A stretch of 22,533 nucleotides of DNA from an uncultured Centipeda sp. (GTDB lineage Bacteria; Bacillota; Negativicutes; Selenomonadales; Selenomonadaceae): contig CAJPQT010000028.1 of the NCBI GenBank assembly GCA_905372865.1, forward strand, positions 1 through 22,533, written 5' to 3'. Made by a program: the position numbers and the translations under genes. How positions within the stretch are numbered: position 1 is the first letter of the stretch; each line of letters begins with the position of its first letter. Shown piece after piece: positions 6,910 to 14,395 of this stretch. The notes under the pieces were generated by a model. It searched no databases. It was not told the origin of the DNA and worked only from the letters and a program-made list of their open reading frames with translations.

Positions 6910-8013
6910 TCATTCTGCATCTGCACACGGATAGCCCGTGACAAGGATGTCCGCGCCCAGCTGCTCGACAGTTACATCACGCAGCTGCAGTGCCGTCTGA
7001 GGGCTCTCAAATCCCGTGCCGCTGACAGGCGTTTTTGCTGCCGCGCCCCCCATCAGCATAGGTGCGATAAAGGCGTGCACCTTGTCCACATGACCGCCCG
7101 CGAGAAATGACCAGTTGACCGTTCCGCCACCCTCGACAAAAAGCGATGTGATCTCACGCGCACCGAGATCGTCGAGCAGAGCAGCGATGTCCACGCGCTC
7201 CGCACCGAGCGTCACGACCTCTGCGCCACACGCACGGAACAGATTGACACGACGCTGGTCGGCACGCTCACTCACGACAATCAAGGTCGGTGCCGCGCCG
7301 TCCGTCACAAGTTTTGCATCGAGCGGCGTGCGTGCCTCACTGTCGAGTACGATGCGCAGAGGATTGTGTCCCGTGCGGTCGGGCAGACGCGTCGTGAGGC
7401 TCGGATCATCCGCAAGTACCGTACCGATACCAACGAGAATAGCATCATTCACATCGCGGTACTCGTGCACACGCCTCCGTGCCGCCTCCCCCGTGATCCA
7501 CTGCGGCGCGCCCGTATGGCTCGCAATCTTGCCGTCGAGCGTCATCGCCGTCTTGAGCGTGACAAAGGGGCGTTTCTGTGTCACCCACTTGAGGAACACC
7601 TCGTTCTGCCGCCGTGCCTCTGCCTCGCACACACCCGTTACGACTTCGATGCCTGCTCCCTTGAGAAGAGCACGCCCCCGCCCCGCAACGAGCGGATTCG
7701 GATCGCACAGGGCAATGACGACACGCGCAATCCCCGCCGCAATCACCGCCTCGGCGCAGGGCCCCGTGCGCCCGTGATGAGCGCACGGTTCGAGCGTCAC
7801 ATAGAGGGTCGCACCTCGCGCGAGTTCCCCCGCCATCCGCAGCGCGTGAATCTCCGCGTGCGGCTCGCCCGCCGCACGATGCCACCCGCCCGCAATGATC
7901 GTGCCATCCCGTACGATGATCGCGCCGACAAGCGGATTCGGTGCCGTGCGCCCGCGTGCATGCTCCGCGATCCGCAGAGCCTCGCGCATATAGGATTCGT
8001 CAATGTCGTTCAT
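6910..8013 (-). CDS. ribD: Bifunctional riboflavin deaminase/reductase RibD
   Basis: The 367-residue enzyme carries out steps two and three of the pyrimidine branch. The N-terminal deaminase has zinc site H52-A-E54 and C77/C86 (PCAHHGRTGPC). The C-terminal reductase begins near 148 (RPFVTLKTAMTLDGKIA) and includes the NADPH-binding region VGIGTVLADDPSLTTR and a late VEGGGTVNWSFL. It is the first gene of the operon, downstream of an FMN riboswitch. The ATG at 8013 has only a weak GGGAT-type upstream site; an alternative ATG eight codons in is possible. Between it and the riboswitch terminator lies repeat copy B. Confidence 0.97.
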   Translation of the reverse strand: MNDIDESYMREALRIAEHARGRTAPNPLVGAIIVRDGTIIAGGWHRAAGEPHAEIHALRMAGELARGATLYVTLEPCAHHGRTGPCAEAVIAAGIARVVIALCDPNPLVAGRGRALLKGAGIEVVTGVCEAEARRQNEVFLKWVTQKRPFVTLKTAMTLDGKIASHTGAPQWITGEAARRRVHEYRDVNDAILVGIGTVLADDPSLTTRLPDRTGHNPLRIVLDSEARTPLDAKLVTDGAAPTLIVVSERADQRRVNLFRACGAEVVTLGAERVDIAALLDDLGAREITSLFVEGGGTVNWSFLAGGHVDKVHAFIAPMLMGGAAAKTPVSGTGFESPQTALQLRDVTVEQLGADILVTGYPCADAE

Positions 8014-8055
8014 AGCAATCCCGTTCTGTTCTTTACAGTCTTGAGAAGGTTATCT

Positions 8056-8216
8056 TGTGCTCACTGAGTGAACCCTAGTGAAACAATCGGGAAAAGCGCA
8101 CGGTACGCCCCTGCGGATTTCTTTCGTTCAAGCGAAGCGCGTTTAAGAAGTCCGCAGGTATTTAAGCGTACAAGGGCGCGACCGATTGTGTAACGAGGCG
8201 TTCGCGAGGGAGCACA
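8056..8216 (+). repeat. Dispersed structured repeat, copy B (short form)
   Basis: About 160 bases in the ribD leader, oriented on the plus strand, opposite to the operon. Outer arms TGTGCTC (8056-8062) and GAGCACA (8210-8216) pair. Inner helices are GTGAAC/GTTCGC with one G-U (8068-8073, 8200-8205); ACAATCGG/CCGATTGT (8083-8090, 8182-8189); GCGC/GCGC (8096-8099, 8176-8179); GTACGC/GCGTAC (8103-8108, 8166-8171); and a 13-bp apical hairpin with one G-U (8111-8123, 8145-8157). The ACAATCGG helix differs at half its positions from the equivalent helix in copy D, yet pairs fully. Confidence 0.85.
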
Positions 8217-8230
8217 GAATACCTCAGATA

Positions 8231-8267
8231 AAACAAAAAGCCGCCGGAAGAATCCTCCTCCGGCGGC
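8231..8267 (-). terminator. Intrinsic terminator of the FMN riboswitch
   Basis: On the minus strand GCCGCCGGA (8267-8259) pairs with TCCGGCGGC (8248-8240) around a ten-base loop, followed by TTTTTGTTTT. It lies downstream of the aptamer and upstream of ribD, so it is the expression platform that stops transcription when FMN is bound. It also ends any readthrough from the htpG-TerC-DhaM genes. Confidence 0.92.
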
Positions 8268-8321
8268 ACATAAATCGTCCCAAGAATGCACTGATAACAT
8301 CATATCAGTACTTCCTTTCAC

Positions 8322-8470
8322 AGACGCGCCTTTTCCCATCCAGACTGCGAAGGAAAGTACCTTCTTCACTGTCGGCTTCGGAATCTCACCGAATCGTGCC
8401 ACTCTCACGAATGGCTTGCGGGCTGTACCGCCGGTGGGGATTTGCACCCCGCCTCAAAGAGCATCGTTCG
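8322..8470 (-). promoter_or_regulatory. FMN riboswitch (RFN element)
   Basis: The minus strand contains the conserved RFN blocks in order: GGCGGGGTGCAAATCCCCAC, CGGCGGTACAGCCCGCAAGCC, GGTGAGATTCCGAAGCCGAC and GTCTGGATGGGAAAAG. The variable P6 region is extended by a GAAGG/CCTTC hairpin. Terminator 8231-8267 is the likely switch output, so riboflavin genes would be repressed at high FMN. A second small hairpin, ACTGATA/TATCAGT (8290-8309), lies between aptamer and terminator. Confidence 0.96.
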
Positions 8471-8476
8471 TATGCT

Positions 8477-8505
8477 ATTGTAACACTATGGATTCGCGCT
8501 GTCAA
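8477..8505 (-). promoter_or_regulatory. Promoter of the riboflavin operon
   Basis: On the minus strand TTGACA (8505-8500), a 17-base spacer and TACAAT (8482-8477) lie directly upstream of the RFN element. The -35 hexamer overlaps the stop codon of the preceding DhaM gene. Confidence 0.88.
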
Positions 8506-8888
8506 TCGTCAATCTTGACCGCGCTGCGCGTCTCCTCCGCACGCCGGACAACCTCGTCGAGGCTGCTGCCGCAGACCGCAGCAATCGCCGCCACAACACT
8601 TCCCTCGACGACGGGACAGTCCGCCATGCGCAGACGACGCTCCGACATCTCCTCAAGGATCGTCTCGACCGTGAGGATGGAACTGCCCGTGTCCATGAGA
8701 ATGACAACGCCATCCGCGCCATACACCGCATCGATCGCCGCAACGATCCGCGCATAGCTCGTCCCGAAGCCGCCGTCCTCCATGCCGCCCGCAATCGCAA
8801 TGCGTGCGTCCTTTGCCATCATGCGGCAGGTCTCCGCAATACCGTGGGCGAGCGCGGCACTGTGCGTTACAATCACAAGCCCGACCAT
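8502..8888 (-). CDS. dhaM: DhaM-type PTS EIIA-Man domain protein
   Basis: The 128-residue protein is a single EIIA-Man domain like stand-alone DhaM, which receives phosphate from HPr and passes it to the DhaK-DhaL dihydroxyacetone kinase. The predicted phospho-acceptor is H9 in VIVTHSAALAHG. GGMEDGGFGTSYARI (about 34-48) and MDTGSSILTVE (65-75) are typical of the DhaM branch. Start 8888 has GGAG eight bases upstream, and the TerC-family gene ends one base before it. No dhaK or dhaL lies in the window, so the partner is elsewhere or the protein serves another role. A general EIIA-Man protein is the alternative. Confidence 0.85.
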   Translation of the reverse strand: MVGLVIVTHSAALAHGIAETCRMMAKDARIAIAGGMEDGGFGTSYARIVAAIDAVYGADGVVILMDTGSSILTVETILEEMSERRLRMADCPVVEGSVVAAIAAVCGSSLDEVVRRAEETRSAVKIDD

Positions 8889-8889
8889 A

Positions 8890-9561
8890 TTATTTTCTCC
8901 GCTGCAAATAGCCGCCGATGCCACACACCGCACCTGCGAGCGCGGCGGGCAGGAGGTATGCCGCCTGTGGTGCTGCCTCCAGGATCATAATGCCGATCGT
9001 GCGGTCATGGACAATCATCGTACCGCCCGTCCAGCCGAGAATAGCAGTACCAAGCACCACAAGCACAGGATATTTGTCCATCAGCGTGCCGATCAGCTGA
9101 CTGCCGCCCACAACGATGGGGATACTGATAATGAGACCGAGCACAACGAGCAGAAAATCCCCATGCGACGCGCCCGCAATCGCAATCACATTGTCGATTC
9201 CCATTGCCGCATCGGCGATGATGATCGTCTTGACCGCTCCTGCAAACGTCTCTGCCGCCTCGATATGCTCCTCGCCGCCCGACGGCTTCATCAGCTTTAC
9301 CGCAATCGGCAGCAGCACCAGTCCCCCGAGCGCCTGCAGATATGGCACGGAGAGCAGCTGCACGGCGAAGAACGTCATGATCAGACGGATGATAATCGCA
9401 CCCGCCGTACCGACGTAAATCGCACGCTTCCTCAGATGCATAGGGAGACGGTTCGACGCCATCGCAATGACAACGGCGTTGTCCCCCGCAAGCACAAGAT
9501 CAAGAATAATAATCGAAAAGAGCGCCACAAAGAACTGCGACGAAAAGAGTTCGACTTCCAC
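8890..9561 (-). CDS. TerC/YjbE-family integral membrane protein
   Basis: The 223-residue protein has about seven hydrophobic segments and the two TerC-family acidic motifs LDLVLAGDNAVV (20-31) and IADAAMGIDNVIAIAG (115-130), in which paired Asp/Asn residues sit in membrane helices. Relatives are linked to manganese or other metal-ion export and tellurite resistance; the substrate here cannot be read. The start is GTG at 9561 with AAGGAG five bases upstream, nine bases after htpG. A charged loop GGEEHIEAAE separates the two halves. Confidence 0.88.
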   Translation of the reverse strand: MEVELFSSQFFVALFSIIILDLVLAGDNAVVIAMASNRLPMHLRKRAIYVGTAGAIIIRLIMTFFAVQLLSVPYLQALGGLVLLPIAVKLMKPSGGEEHIEAAETFAGAVKTIIIADAAMGIDNVIAIAGASHGDFLLVVLGLIISIPIVVGGSQLIGTLMDKYPVLVVLGTAILGWTGGTMIVHDRTIGIMILEAAPQAAYLLPAALAGAVCGIGGYLQRRK

Positions 9562-9570
9562 AGCTTCTCC

Positions 9571-11520
9571 TTATTTTGCCATCATCTTTGCGAGCTTCTG
9601 CGCAAAGGCGACGGGATTCTCCGGCAGGATGCCCTCAATCAGCAGGGCCTGTGTGTAGAGCAGGTCGCAGTAGTCCTTGAACTCTTCGCTGTCCTTGCCC
9701 GCCGCGTGCATCTCTTGCAGCTTCGCAAAGAGGTCGTGATGCGGATTGATCTCAAGGATGCGCCGTGCCTTGAACATCGGATTGTTCATCTCGGCAAAGG
9801 TCTGCTCCATCGACAGCGACGGCCCTGCCTCATCCGCGACCAGACAGACCGCGCTCGAGCGCAGCCGCTGCGAGATCTTGACCTCGGCGATCTTATCCCC
9901 GATGGCTTCCTTCACATCCTTGATGAGATCGTCGTTCGCCTTGGCGATATCCTCGGTCTCCTTCTTCGCCGCCTCGCTCTCCGCATCGTCGAGACCCAAG
10001 TCGCCGCGGCTGATCGAGTGGAAGTTTTTCCCCTCGTACTCATGCACCGTCTCGATTGCAAACTCATCCACGGGATCGAGCAGGAACAACACCTCGAGCC
10101 CACGCTCGCGCAGCTGCTCCATCTGCGGCAGCTGTTCAATCGTCGCCTGGTCCTTTGCCGTCGCGTAGTAGATGCTCTTCTGGCTCTCGGGCATCCGCGC
10201 GACATATTCCTTGAGGGAGACGAGCGCCCCCTCCTTCGAGCTGTGGAAGAGCAGGAGATCCTTCAGCTTGTCCACCGTATCGCGACCGGAGTACATGCTG
10301 TTGTAGATGCCGATCTTCAGCATCCGCCCGTATTCGTTCCAGAACTTCTCGTAGTCCTCGCGGTTTTTCTCGAGCTTCTTGCCGAGTGCCTTGAGCACAT
10401 TTTTCTCAAGCGCACGACCGATGGTCTTGAGCTCGCGGCTCTGCTGCAGCAGTTCACGCGAGATGTTGAGCGAGAGGTCGGGAGAGTCCACGAGCCCCTT
10501 GACGAAACGCAGATAGTCCGGCAGGAGATCCTTGCACTTGTCCATGATGAACACATGGCGCGAGTAGAGCTGAATGCCCGGCTCATAGTCTGCCTGATAG
10601 AGGTTGAACGGCGCACGAGCAGGAATCTCAAGGAGCGCTGTGTACTCGACCGTGCCCTCCGCCTTCGTGTGGAACACCTCCATCGGTGCTTCCCACTCGT
10701 GGAACTGGTCACGGAAGAAATCGTTGTACTCCTCCGGCTTGATCTCGGACTTTGCACGCGTCCAGAGCGGCTGCATCGAGTTCAGCGTGCGCAGCTCCGT
10801 CTTCTTGATCTTCTCCGCGCCCTCGATGACCTTGCCCTCATCGTCGCGCGGCATCTCCTCCGTTGTGACGTTCATGCGGATCGGATAGCGCACATAGTCC
10901 GAATACTTCTTCACGAGGCTCTCGAGCTCGAACGTATCCGTGTAGTCCGTCTCGCCCTCCGTGAACTCCTTCGCGAGGTGGATCGTCACCGTCGTGCCGC
11001 GCGTCTCTTTCTCTGCGTCCTCAATCGTGTAGCTGCCGTCGCCGGCCGACTCCCAACGCGTCGCCTGCTGCTCGCCCGCACGGCGCGTCACAATCGTCAC
11101 ACGCTCCGCGACCATAAATGCCGAGTAGAAGCCCACGCCGAACTGGCCGATCAGCTCCTTGTCGGGTGTGCCGCCGCTCTCCTCCTTCGCCTTGGCAAGC
11201 TGCTCCATGAACGCCTTCGTGCCCGACTTTGCAATCGTACCGATGTTCTCCACAATCTCTGCACGCGACATGCCGATGCCGCTGTCCGAGATCGTCAGCG
11301 TCTTGCTCTCCTTGTCGGGCACGAGGAAAATCTCATAGTTCTCATTGCCCTCGAGCATGTCGCGGTTCGTCAGGCTCTCAAAATGCAGCTTGTCCATCGC
11401 ATCCGACGCATTGGAAATCAGCTCGCGCAGGAAAATCTCGCGGTTCGTGTAGATCGAGTGGATCATCAGATCGAGCAGCTGCTTTGTCTCTGCTTGAAAC
11501 TCAAACGTTTCCTTTGCCAT
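9571..11520 (-). CDS. htpG: Hsp90-family chaperone HtpG
   Basis: The 649-residue cytosolic ATP-dependent chaperone has the GHKL nucleotide-binding N-domain: IFLRELISNASDAMDKL with the ATPase Glu and Asn, DSGIGM, and GQFGVGFYSAFMVA. The middle domain contains GVVDS-like GLVDSPDLSLNISRELLQ. The C-terminal dimerisation domain ends LPENPVAFAQKLAKMMAK. The length fits the family (E. coli 624). ATG at 11520 has GGAG 11 bases upstream. No CIRCE element (GAGTGC inverted repeat) was seen in the leader, so HrcA control is not supported. Confidence 0.98.
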   Translation of the reverse strand: MAKETFEFQAETKQLLDLMIHSIYTNREIFLRELISNASDAMDKLHFESLTNRDMLEGNENYEIFLVPDKESKTLTISDSGIGMSRAEIVENIGTIAKSGTKAFMEQLAKAKEESGGTPDKELIGQFGVGFYSAFMVAERVTIVTRRAGEQQATRWESAGDGSYTIEDAEKETRGTTVTIHLAKEFTEGETDYTDTFELESLVKKYSDYVRYPIRMNVTTEEMPRDDEGKVIEGAEKIKKTELRTLNSMQPLWTRAKSEIKPEEYNDFFRDQFHEWEAPMEVFHTKAEGTVEYTALLEIPARAPFNLYQADYEPGIQLYSRHVFIMDKCKDLLPDYLRFVKGLVDSPDLSLNISRELLQQSRELKTIGRALEKNVLKALGKKLEKNREDYEKFWNEYGRMLKIGIYNSMYSGRDTVDKLKDLLLFHSSKEGALVSLKEYVARMPESQKSIYYATAKDQATIEQLPQMEQLRERGLEVLFLLDPVDEFAIETVHEYEGKNFHSISRGDLGLDDAESEAAKKETEDIAKANDDLIKDVKEAIGDKIAEVKISQRLRSSAVCLVADEAGPSLSMEQTFAEMNNPMFKARRILEINPHHDLFAKLQEMHAAGKDSEEFKDYCDLLYTQALLIEGILPENPVAFAQKLAKMMAK

Positions 11521-11576
11521 AGTATTATTCTCTCCTTGTATCTATTGTTTTACGTATGCAATTCTGAACTCCGTAT

Positions 11577-11605
11577 ATAGTACACCAAAAATGACAAAAA
11601 GTCAA
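11577..11605 (-). promoter_or_regulatory. Predicted promoter of htpG
   Basis: On the minus strand TTGACT (11605-11600), a 17-base spacer and TACTAT (11582-11577) lie about 57 bases upstream of the htpG ATG. The same transcript probably covers the TerC and DhaM genes, as gaps are nine and one bases. Confidence 0.7.
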
Positions 11606-11735
11606 ATATATAACTGATGCACCTTCCATGATATCTCAATTTTTCCGCCTTAGAACCACCGCCTATCTTAGCAAATTCATTCCGCAAACGCAAATGCCGC
11701 AGGCGCTTTCCCGAAACACAGGACACTGCTCCTAT

Positions 11736-11764
11736 TTGCAATTCATACGATTTTCGATTATACT
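11736..11764 (+). promoter_or_regulatory. Predicted promoter of the 91-residue membrane protein
   Basis: TTGCAA (11736-11741), a 17-base spacer and TATACT (11759-11764) lie 53 bases before the ATG at 11817. The region 11606-11735 between this promoter and the htpG promoter shows no gene I can support. Confidence 0.65.
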
Positions 11765-11816
11765 CTTTTTATGTAATTGTTTTCATTTCATGGGTATGGG
11801 AAAAGGAGATGTCACG

Positions 11817-12092
11817 ATGGATCAGGAACAGAACACACCGCAGAAGCCGCAGGTAATGATTGTAAAATCAACAAAAAATGTTGGGCTTGCCGCTGGTCTC
11901 GGATTCTTCTTTGGGCCGCTCGGCATGTGCTATGCGACGCTCAAAGGCGCACTCATTATGTTTCTCGTCAACATTGTAATCGGGATCTTCACACTCGGAT
12001 TCGGTGTGTTCCTTACATGGCCGATCTGCGCGATCTGGGCGTATATGGCGGCCAAGAAGTACAACGAGCAACTGTACGCCGAACTCGGTTAA
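11817..12092 (+). CDS. Small membrane protein of unknown function
   Basis: This 91-residue protein has a hydrophilic N-terminus (MDQEQNTPQKPQVMIVKSTKN). It is followed by a Gly-rich hydrophobic stretch (about 22-41, GLAAGLGFFFGPLGMCYATL) and a longer one (about 44-77) that may cross the membrane once or twice, ending in a charged tail KKYNEQLYAELG. The start at 11817 has AAGGAG eight bases upstream. In-frame codons further upstream run through the promoter and are not used. It is monocistronic, since the next gene has its own promoter. I do not recognise a family beyond short Gly-rich membrane proteins. Confidence 0.8.
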   Translation: MDQEQNTPQKPQVMIVKSTKNVGLAAGLGFFFGPLGMCYATLKGALIMFLVNIVIGIFTLGFGVFLTWPICAIWAYMAAKKYNEQLYAELG

Positions 12093-12103
12093 TGCCCATT
12101 TCA

Positions 12104-12131
12104 TTGAACTTCTGCGAGAGTATGCTATAAT
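12104..12131 (+). promoter_or_regulatory. Predicted promoter of the SIMPL-domain gene
   Basis: TTGAAC (12104-12109), a 16-base spacer and a perfect TATAAT (12126-12131) lie 44 bases upstream of the ATG at 12176. Confidence 0.75.
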
Positions 12132-12175
12132 GGACACAGTTGTAAGCGTTCTGCTCTAAAGAACGGAGGAGTTCC

Positions 12176-12892
12176 ATGAAGCATTTTTCATTTGGCACGT
12201 TCGCATGTGCGGCAGTATTTGCACTTGCGCTTGTGATTCCGACGGGCACGGCATCTGCGGAGGAGGCTGTGCCGACGCTCACGGTGAACGGGGTCGGCTC
12301 GGCTCAGATCGCGCCCGATATGGCGGAGGTCACACTTGGCGTTGTAACGGAGGCGCGGGATGCGGCAAAGGCGCACGCGGACAATGCCGCACAGGCGGCG
12401 CGGGTGCAGTCTGCTCTAAAGGCACTCGGCATCGCAGAGCGCGACATTCAGACGACGCGCTACGATTTTTCGCCCATCTACGATGTGAAGGACAACGGGC
12501 GCAGCGTCACGACGGGCTACACGGTGACGAATGCAGTCGTCGTCAAGGTGCGTAATCTCACGAATGTGGGCAAGGTGATCGATACGGCGCTCGCAAACGG
12601 TGCGAACCGTGTGGATTCCCTCGAATTCTCTGCGAGCGACCCGAGTGCCGCAAAGAACGCCGCGCTTGCCGATGCCGCGCGTGATGCACGCAGCAAGGCA
12701 GATGCCGTGGCGCGTGCGCTCGGCGTACGCGTTGTCCGCATTCTGAACGTCTATTCGGACGCACAGTCACACACACCGCGCAACTTCATGCCGATGATGA
12801 TGGCAAAGGAGGCGTACGATGCCGCAACGCCGATCTCGGCTGGTGAGCTTTCGTTTGAGGCCTCGGTGAACATCGCCTATGTCATCGAGTAA
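12176..12892 (+). CDS. Exported SIMPL-domain (DUF541) protein
   Basis: The 238-residue protein begins with a signal peptide (MKHF, hydrophobic 8-24) with a likely cleavage site ASA-EE after residue 28, so it acts outside the cytoplasmic membrane. The mature part matches the SIMPL/DUF541 fold: LTVNGVGSAQIAPDMAEVTLGV at the start, IQTTRYDFSPIYD in the middle and an Ala-rich helix AKNAALADAARDARSKADAVARALGV near 160-185. The molecular role of bacterial members is poorly defined; some relatives are periplasmic stress-linked proteins. GGAGGAG precedes the ATG. The 3' end overlaps the acyltransferase gene by 14 bases. Confidence 0.9.
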   Translation: MKHFSFGTFACAAVFALALVIPTGTASAEEAVPTLTVNGVGSAQIAPDMAEVTLGVVTEARDAAKAHADNAAQAARVQSALKALGIAERDIQTTRYDFSPIYDVKDNGRSVTTGYTVTNAVVVKVRNLTNVGKVIDTALANGANRVDSLEFSASDPSAAKNAALADAARDARSKADAVARALGVRVVRILNVYSDAQSHTPRNFMPMMMAKEAYDAATPISAGELSFEASVNIAYVIE

Positions 12893-14015
12893 GCGGGTGC
12901 GGGTCTCCGCTGTCGAGGCAATCCGCGGCATCTCCATGATGGGCGTGATCGGCATTCACATCGGCGCGGAGTACCTCGCAAATCTATCGCCCAACATTCA
13001 TCTTGTGGCGCTTTTTGACATCGGTACGCGCTTTGCCGTACCGATTTTTTTCTTTATCTCGGCGTTCGGCCTCTTCTACGGGCAGTCACCATCCGCGCCG
13101 TTCTCCTACCGCGATTTCCTCGTGCGGCGCGGTCGTGCAGTCATGATCCCCTACCTCGTGTGGTCGCTCTTCTATCTGCTCCATGACGCATACACCTACC
13201 GAGTCGGCTTCCCGCCGCTGACCGCGCTGCCGAGCATCCTCTTTTTCGGCAATGCAAAGTATCAGCTCTACTTCATGGTGATCCTGATCTGGTTCTACCT
13301 GCTGATGCCGCTCTGGCGCGTGCTGCTTGCACGTATGACGCTGCCGCTGCTCGCGGGGATTCTCGCCCTGCAGATCGCATTTGACTACTGGTCGAGCTTC
13401 AATACGGCGTTCAATCTCTACGTCTATGGTCTTCCCGAGGGGACGCTACTGCGTGCACTGCTCTTCTATCGTCTAAACTACTGGGTTATACACTACGTCT
13501 TCATCTTCCTGCTCGGCGGATATATCGCACTGCACTTTACCACATTCCGCGCGTGGATGGAGCGCAATACAGCGCGGCTCTACGCGTTCGGTATCCTCAG
13601 CCTCGCCGCACTCCTCGCGTGGTACTACAAGCTGCTGCTTGTGGATGGATACACACCACTGGAGGGCATCTACACGGCGCATCAACTCTCGCCGCTCGGC
13701 ATCTTCTACACCATCGGCGCAACGCTCGCGCTCTTTGCGTTCTTTACCCGTCTCGGGACGGAGAACATCCTTGGGCGTGCATTCCAACTCCTTGGAAAAC
13801 ACTCATATTTTATCTATCTTGGACATCCGATTGCAATCACCTATCTGCTGATGGCGATTCATGGAAGCGGGCGCGTCCTCACCGCGCCGCTCGCGCTCGC
13901 GATGTATGCGGCGACGCTACTGCTGACGCTCGCATGGGCGATCCTCATGCGGAGAATTGGCGAGAGCGTACCGATAGTAAATGAGCTGACGATCGGGCTG
14001 AAGCCGAAAAAGTAA
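12879..14015 (+). CDS. Acyltransferase family 3 membrane protein
   Basis: The 378-residue protein has about ten membrane segments and the family-3 acyltransferase signature near the N-terminus (EAIRGISMMGVIGIHIG, with R16 and H27). A later FFISAFGLFYG and RGRAVMIPYLVWSL also fit. Such enzymes O-acetylate or O-acylate surface polysaccharides and glycans; the substrate here is unknown. ATG at 12879 overlaps the SIMPL gene by 14 bases in another frame, with no strong ribosome-binding site, suggesting translational coupling. A GTG at 12897 is an alternative start. The gene ends at a good terminator. Confidence 0.9.
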   Translation: MSSSKRVRVSAVEAIRGISMMGVIGIHIGAEYLANLSPNIHLVALFDIGTRFAVPIFFFISAFGLFYGQSPSAPFSYRDFLVRRGRAVMIPYLVWSLFYLLHDAYTYRVGFPPLTALPSILFFGNAKYQLYFMVILIWFYLLMPLWRVLLARMTLPLLAGILALQIAFDYWSSFNTAFNLYVYGLPEGTLLRALLFYRLNYWVIHYVFIFLLGGYIALHFTTFRAWMERNTARLYAFGILSLAALLAWYYKLLLVDGYTPLEGIYTAHQLSPLGIFYTIGATLALFAFFTRLGTENILGRAFQLLGKHSYFIYLGHPIAITYLLMAIHGSGRVLTAPLALAMYAATLLLTLAWAILMRRIGESVPIVNELTIGLKPKK

Positions 14016-14026
14016 ATTGACCGTAC

Positions 14027-14070
14027 AAAAGGCTGCCGCCGAAGATAATTCTTCGTGCGACAGCCTTTTT
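14027..14070 (+). terminator. Intrinsic terminator after the acyltransferase gene
   Basis: AAAAGGCTG (14027-14035) pairs with CAGCCTTTT (14061-14069), and GAAGA with TCTTC above it, followed by the T-run. It begins 12 bases after the stop and separates this unit from repeat copy C and convergent metK. Confidence 0.85.
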
Positions 14071-14085
14071 AGATCAACGCAACAA

Positions 14086-14377
14086 TGCTATGTGTGCTCC
14101 ACGCAAACGCCTCGTTACGCAAGTGATCGTGTGCTTATCTGCCTAAATACCTGCGGACTTCTTAAACGCGCTACACTTGAACGAAAGAAATCCGCAGGGG
14201 GCAGAACGCCCGAGCGGTCAACGTCATCCAATCACACTTCGCTGACGCTTGTGTTCTTGGGACGTTTTCCCATACGACCTGTTTCCCAATCAGCTTTGTC
14301 CTATGGACTTGCTTCTTGGACAGGTCAGCATTTACTCACTGGCTTCACTAGGGTTTGCTTTGGAGCACCACATAGCA
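14086..14377 (-). repeat. Dispersed structured repeat, copy C (long form)
   Basis: About 290 bases beginning 18 bases after the metK stop and read on the same strand. Outer arms TGCTATGTGTGCTCC (14086-14100) and GGAGCACCACATAGCA (14362-14377) pair with one bulged base. Inner helices are GCAAAC/GTTTGC (14353-14358 with 14103-14108); an eight-base helix with one mismatch (14336-14343 with 14119-14126); TCTGCC/GGCAGA (14200-14205 with 14138-14143); and a 13-bp apical hairpin (14185-14197 with 14151-14163). An extra module at about 14211-14330 is nearly identical to that in copy D. Confidence 0.85.
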
Positions 14378-14395
14378 AATTATTTGTATTAAGAC

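Noticed and set aside
8782..11580. Very long plus-strand open frame (932 codons) opposite htpG and the TerC-family gene
   Set aside because: It is antisense to two clearly recognised proteins, and its Arg/Leu/His-rich translation has no domain logic. It arises from GC-rich codon bias.
11521..11640. CIRCE or other heat-shock operator upstream of htpG
   Set aside because: No GAGTGC-type inverted repeat was found, only an ordinary promoter.
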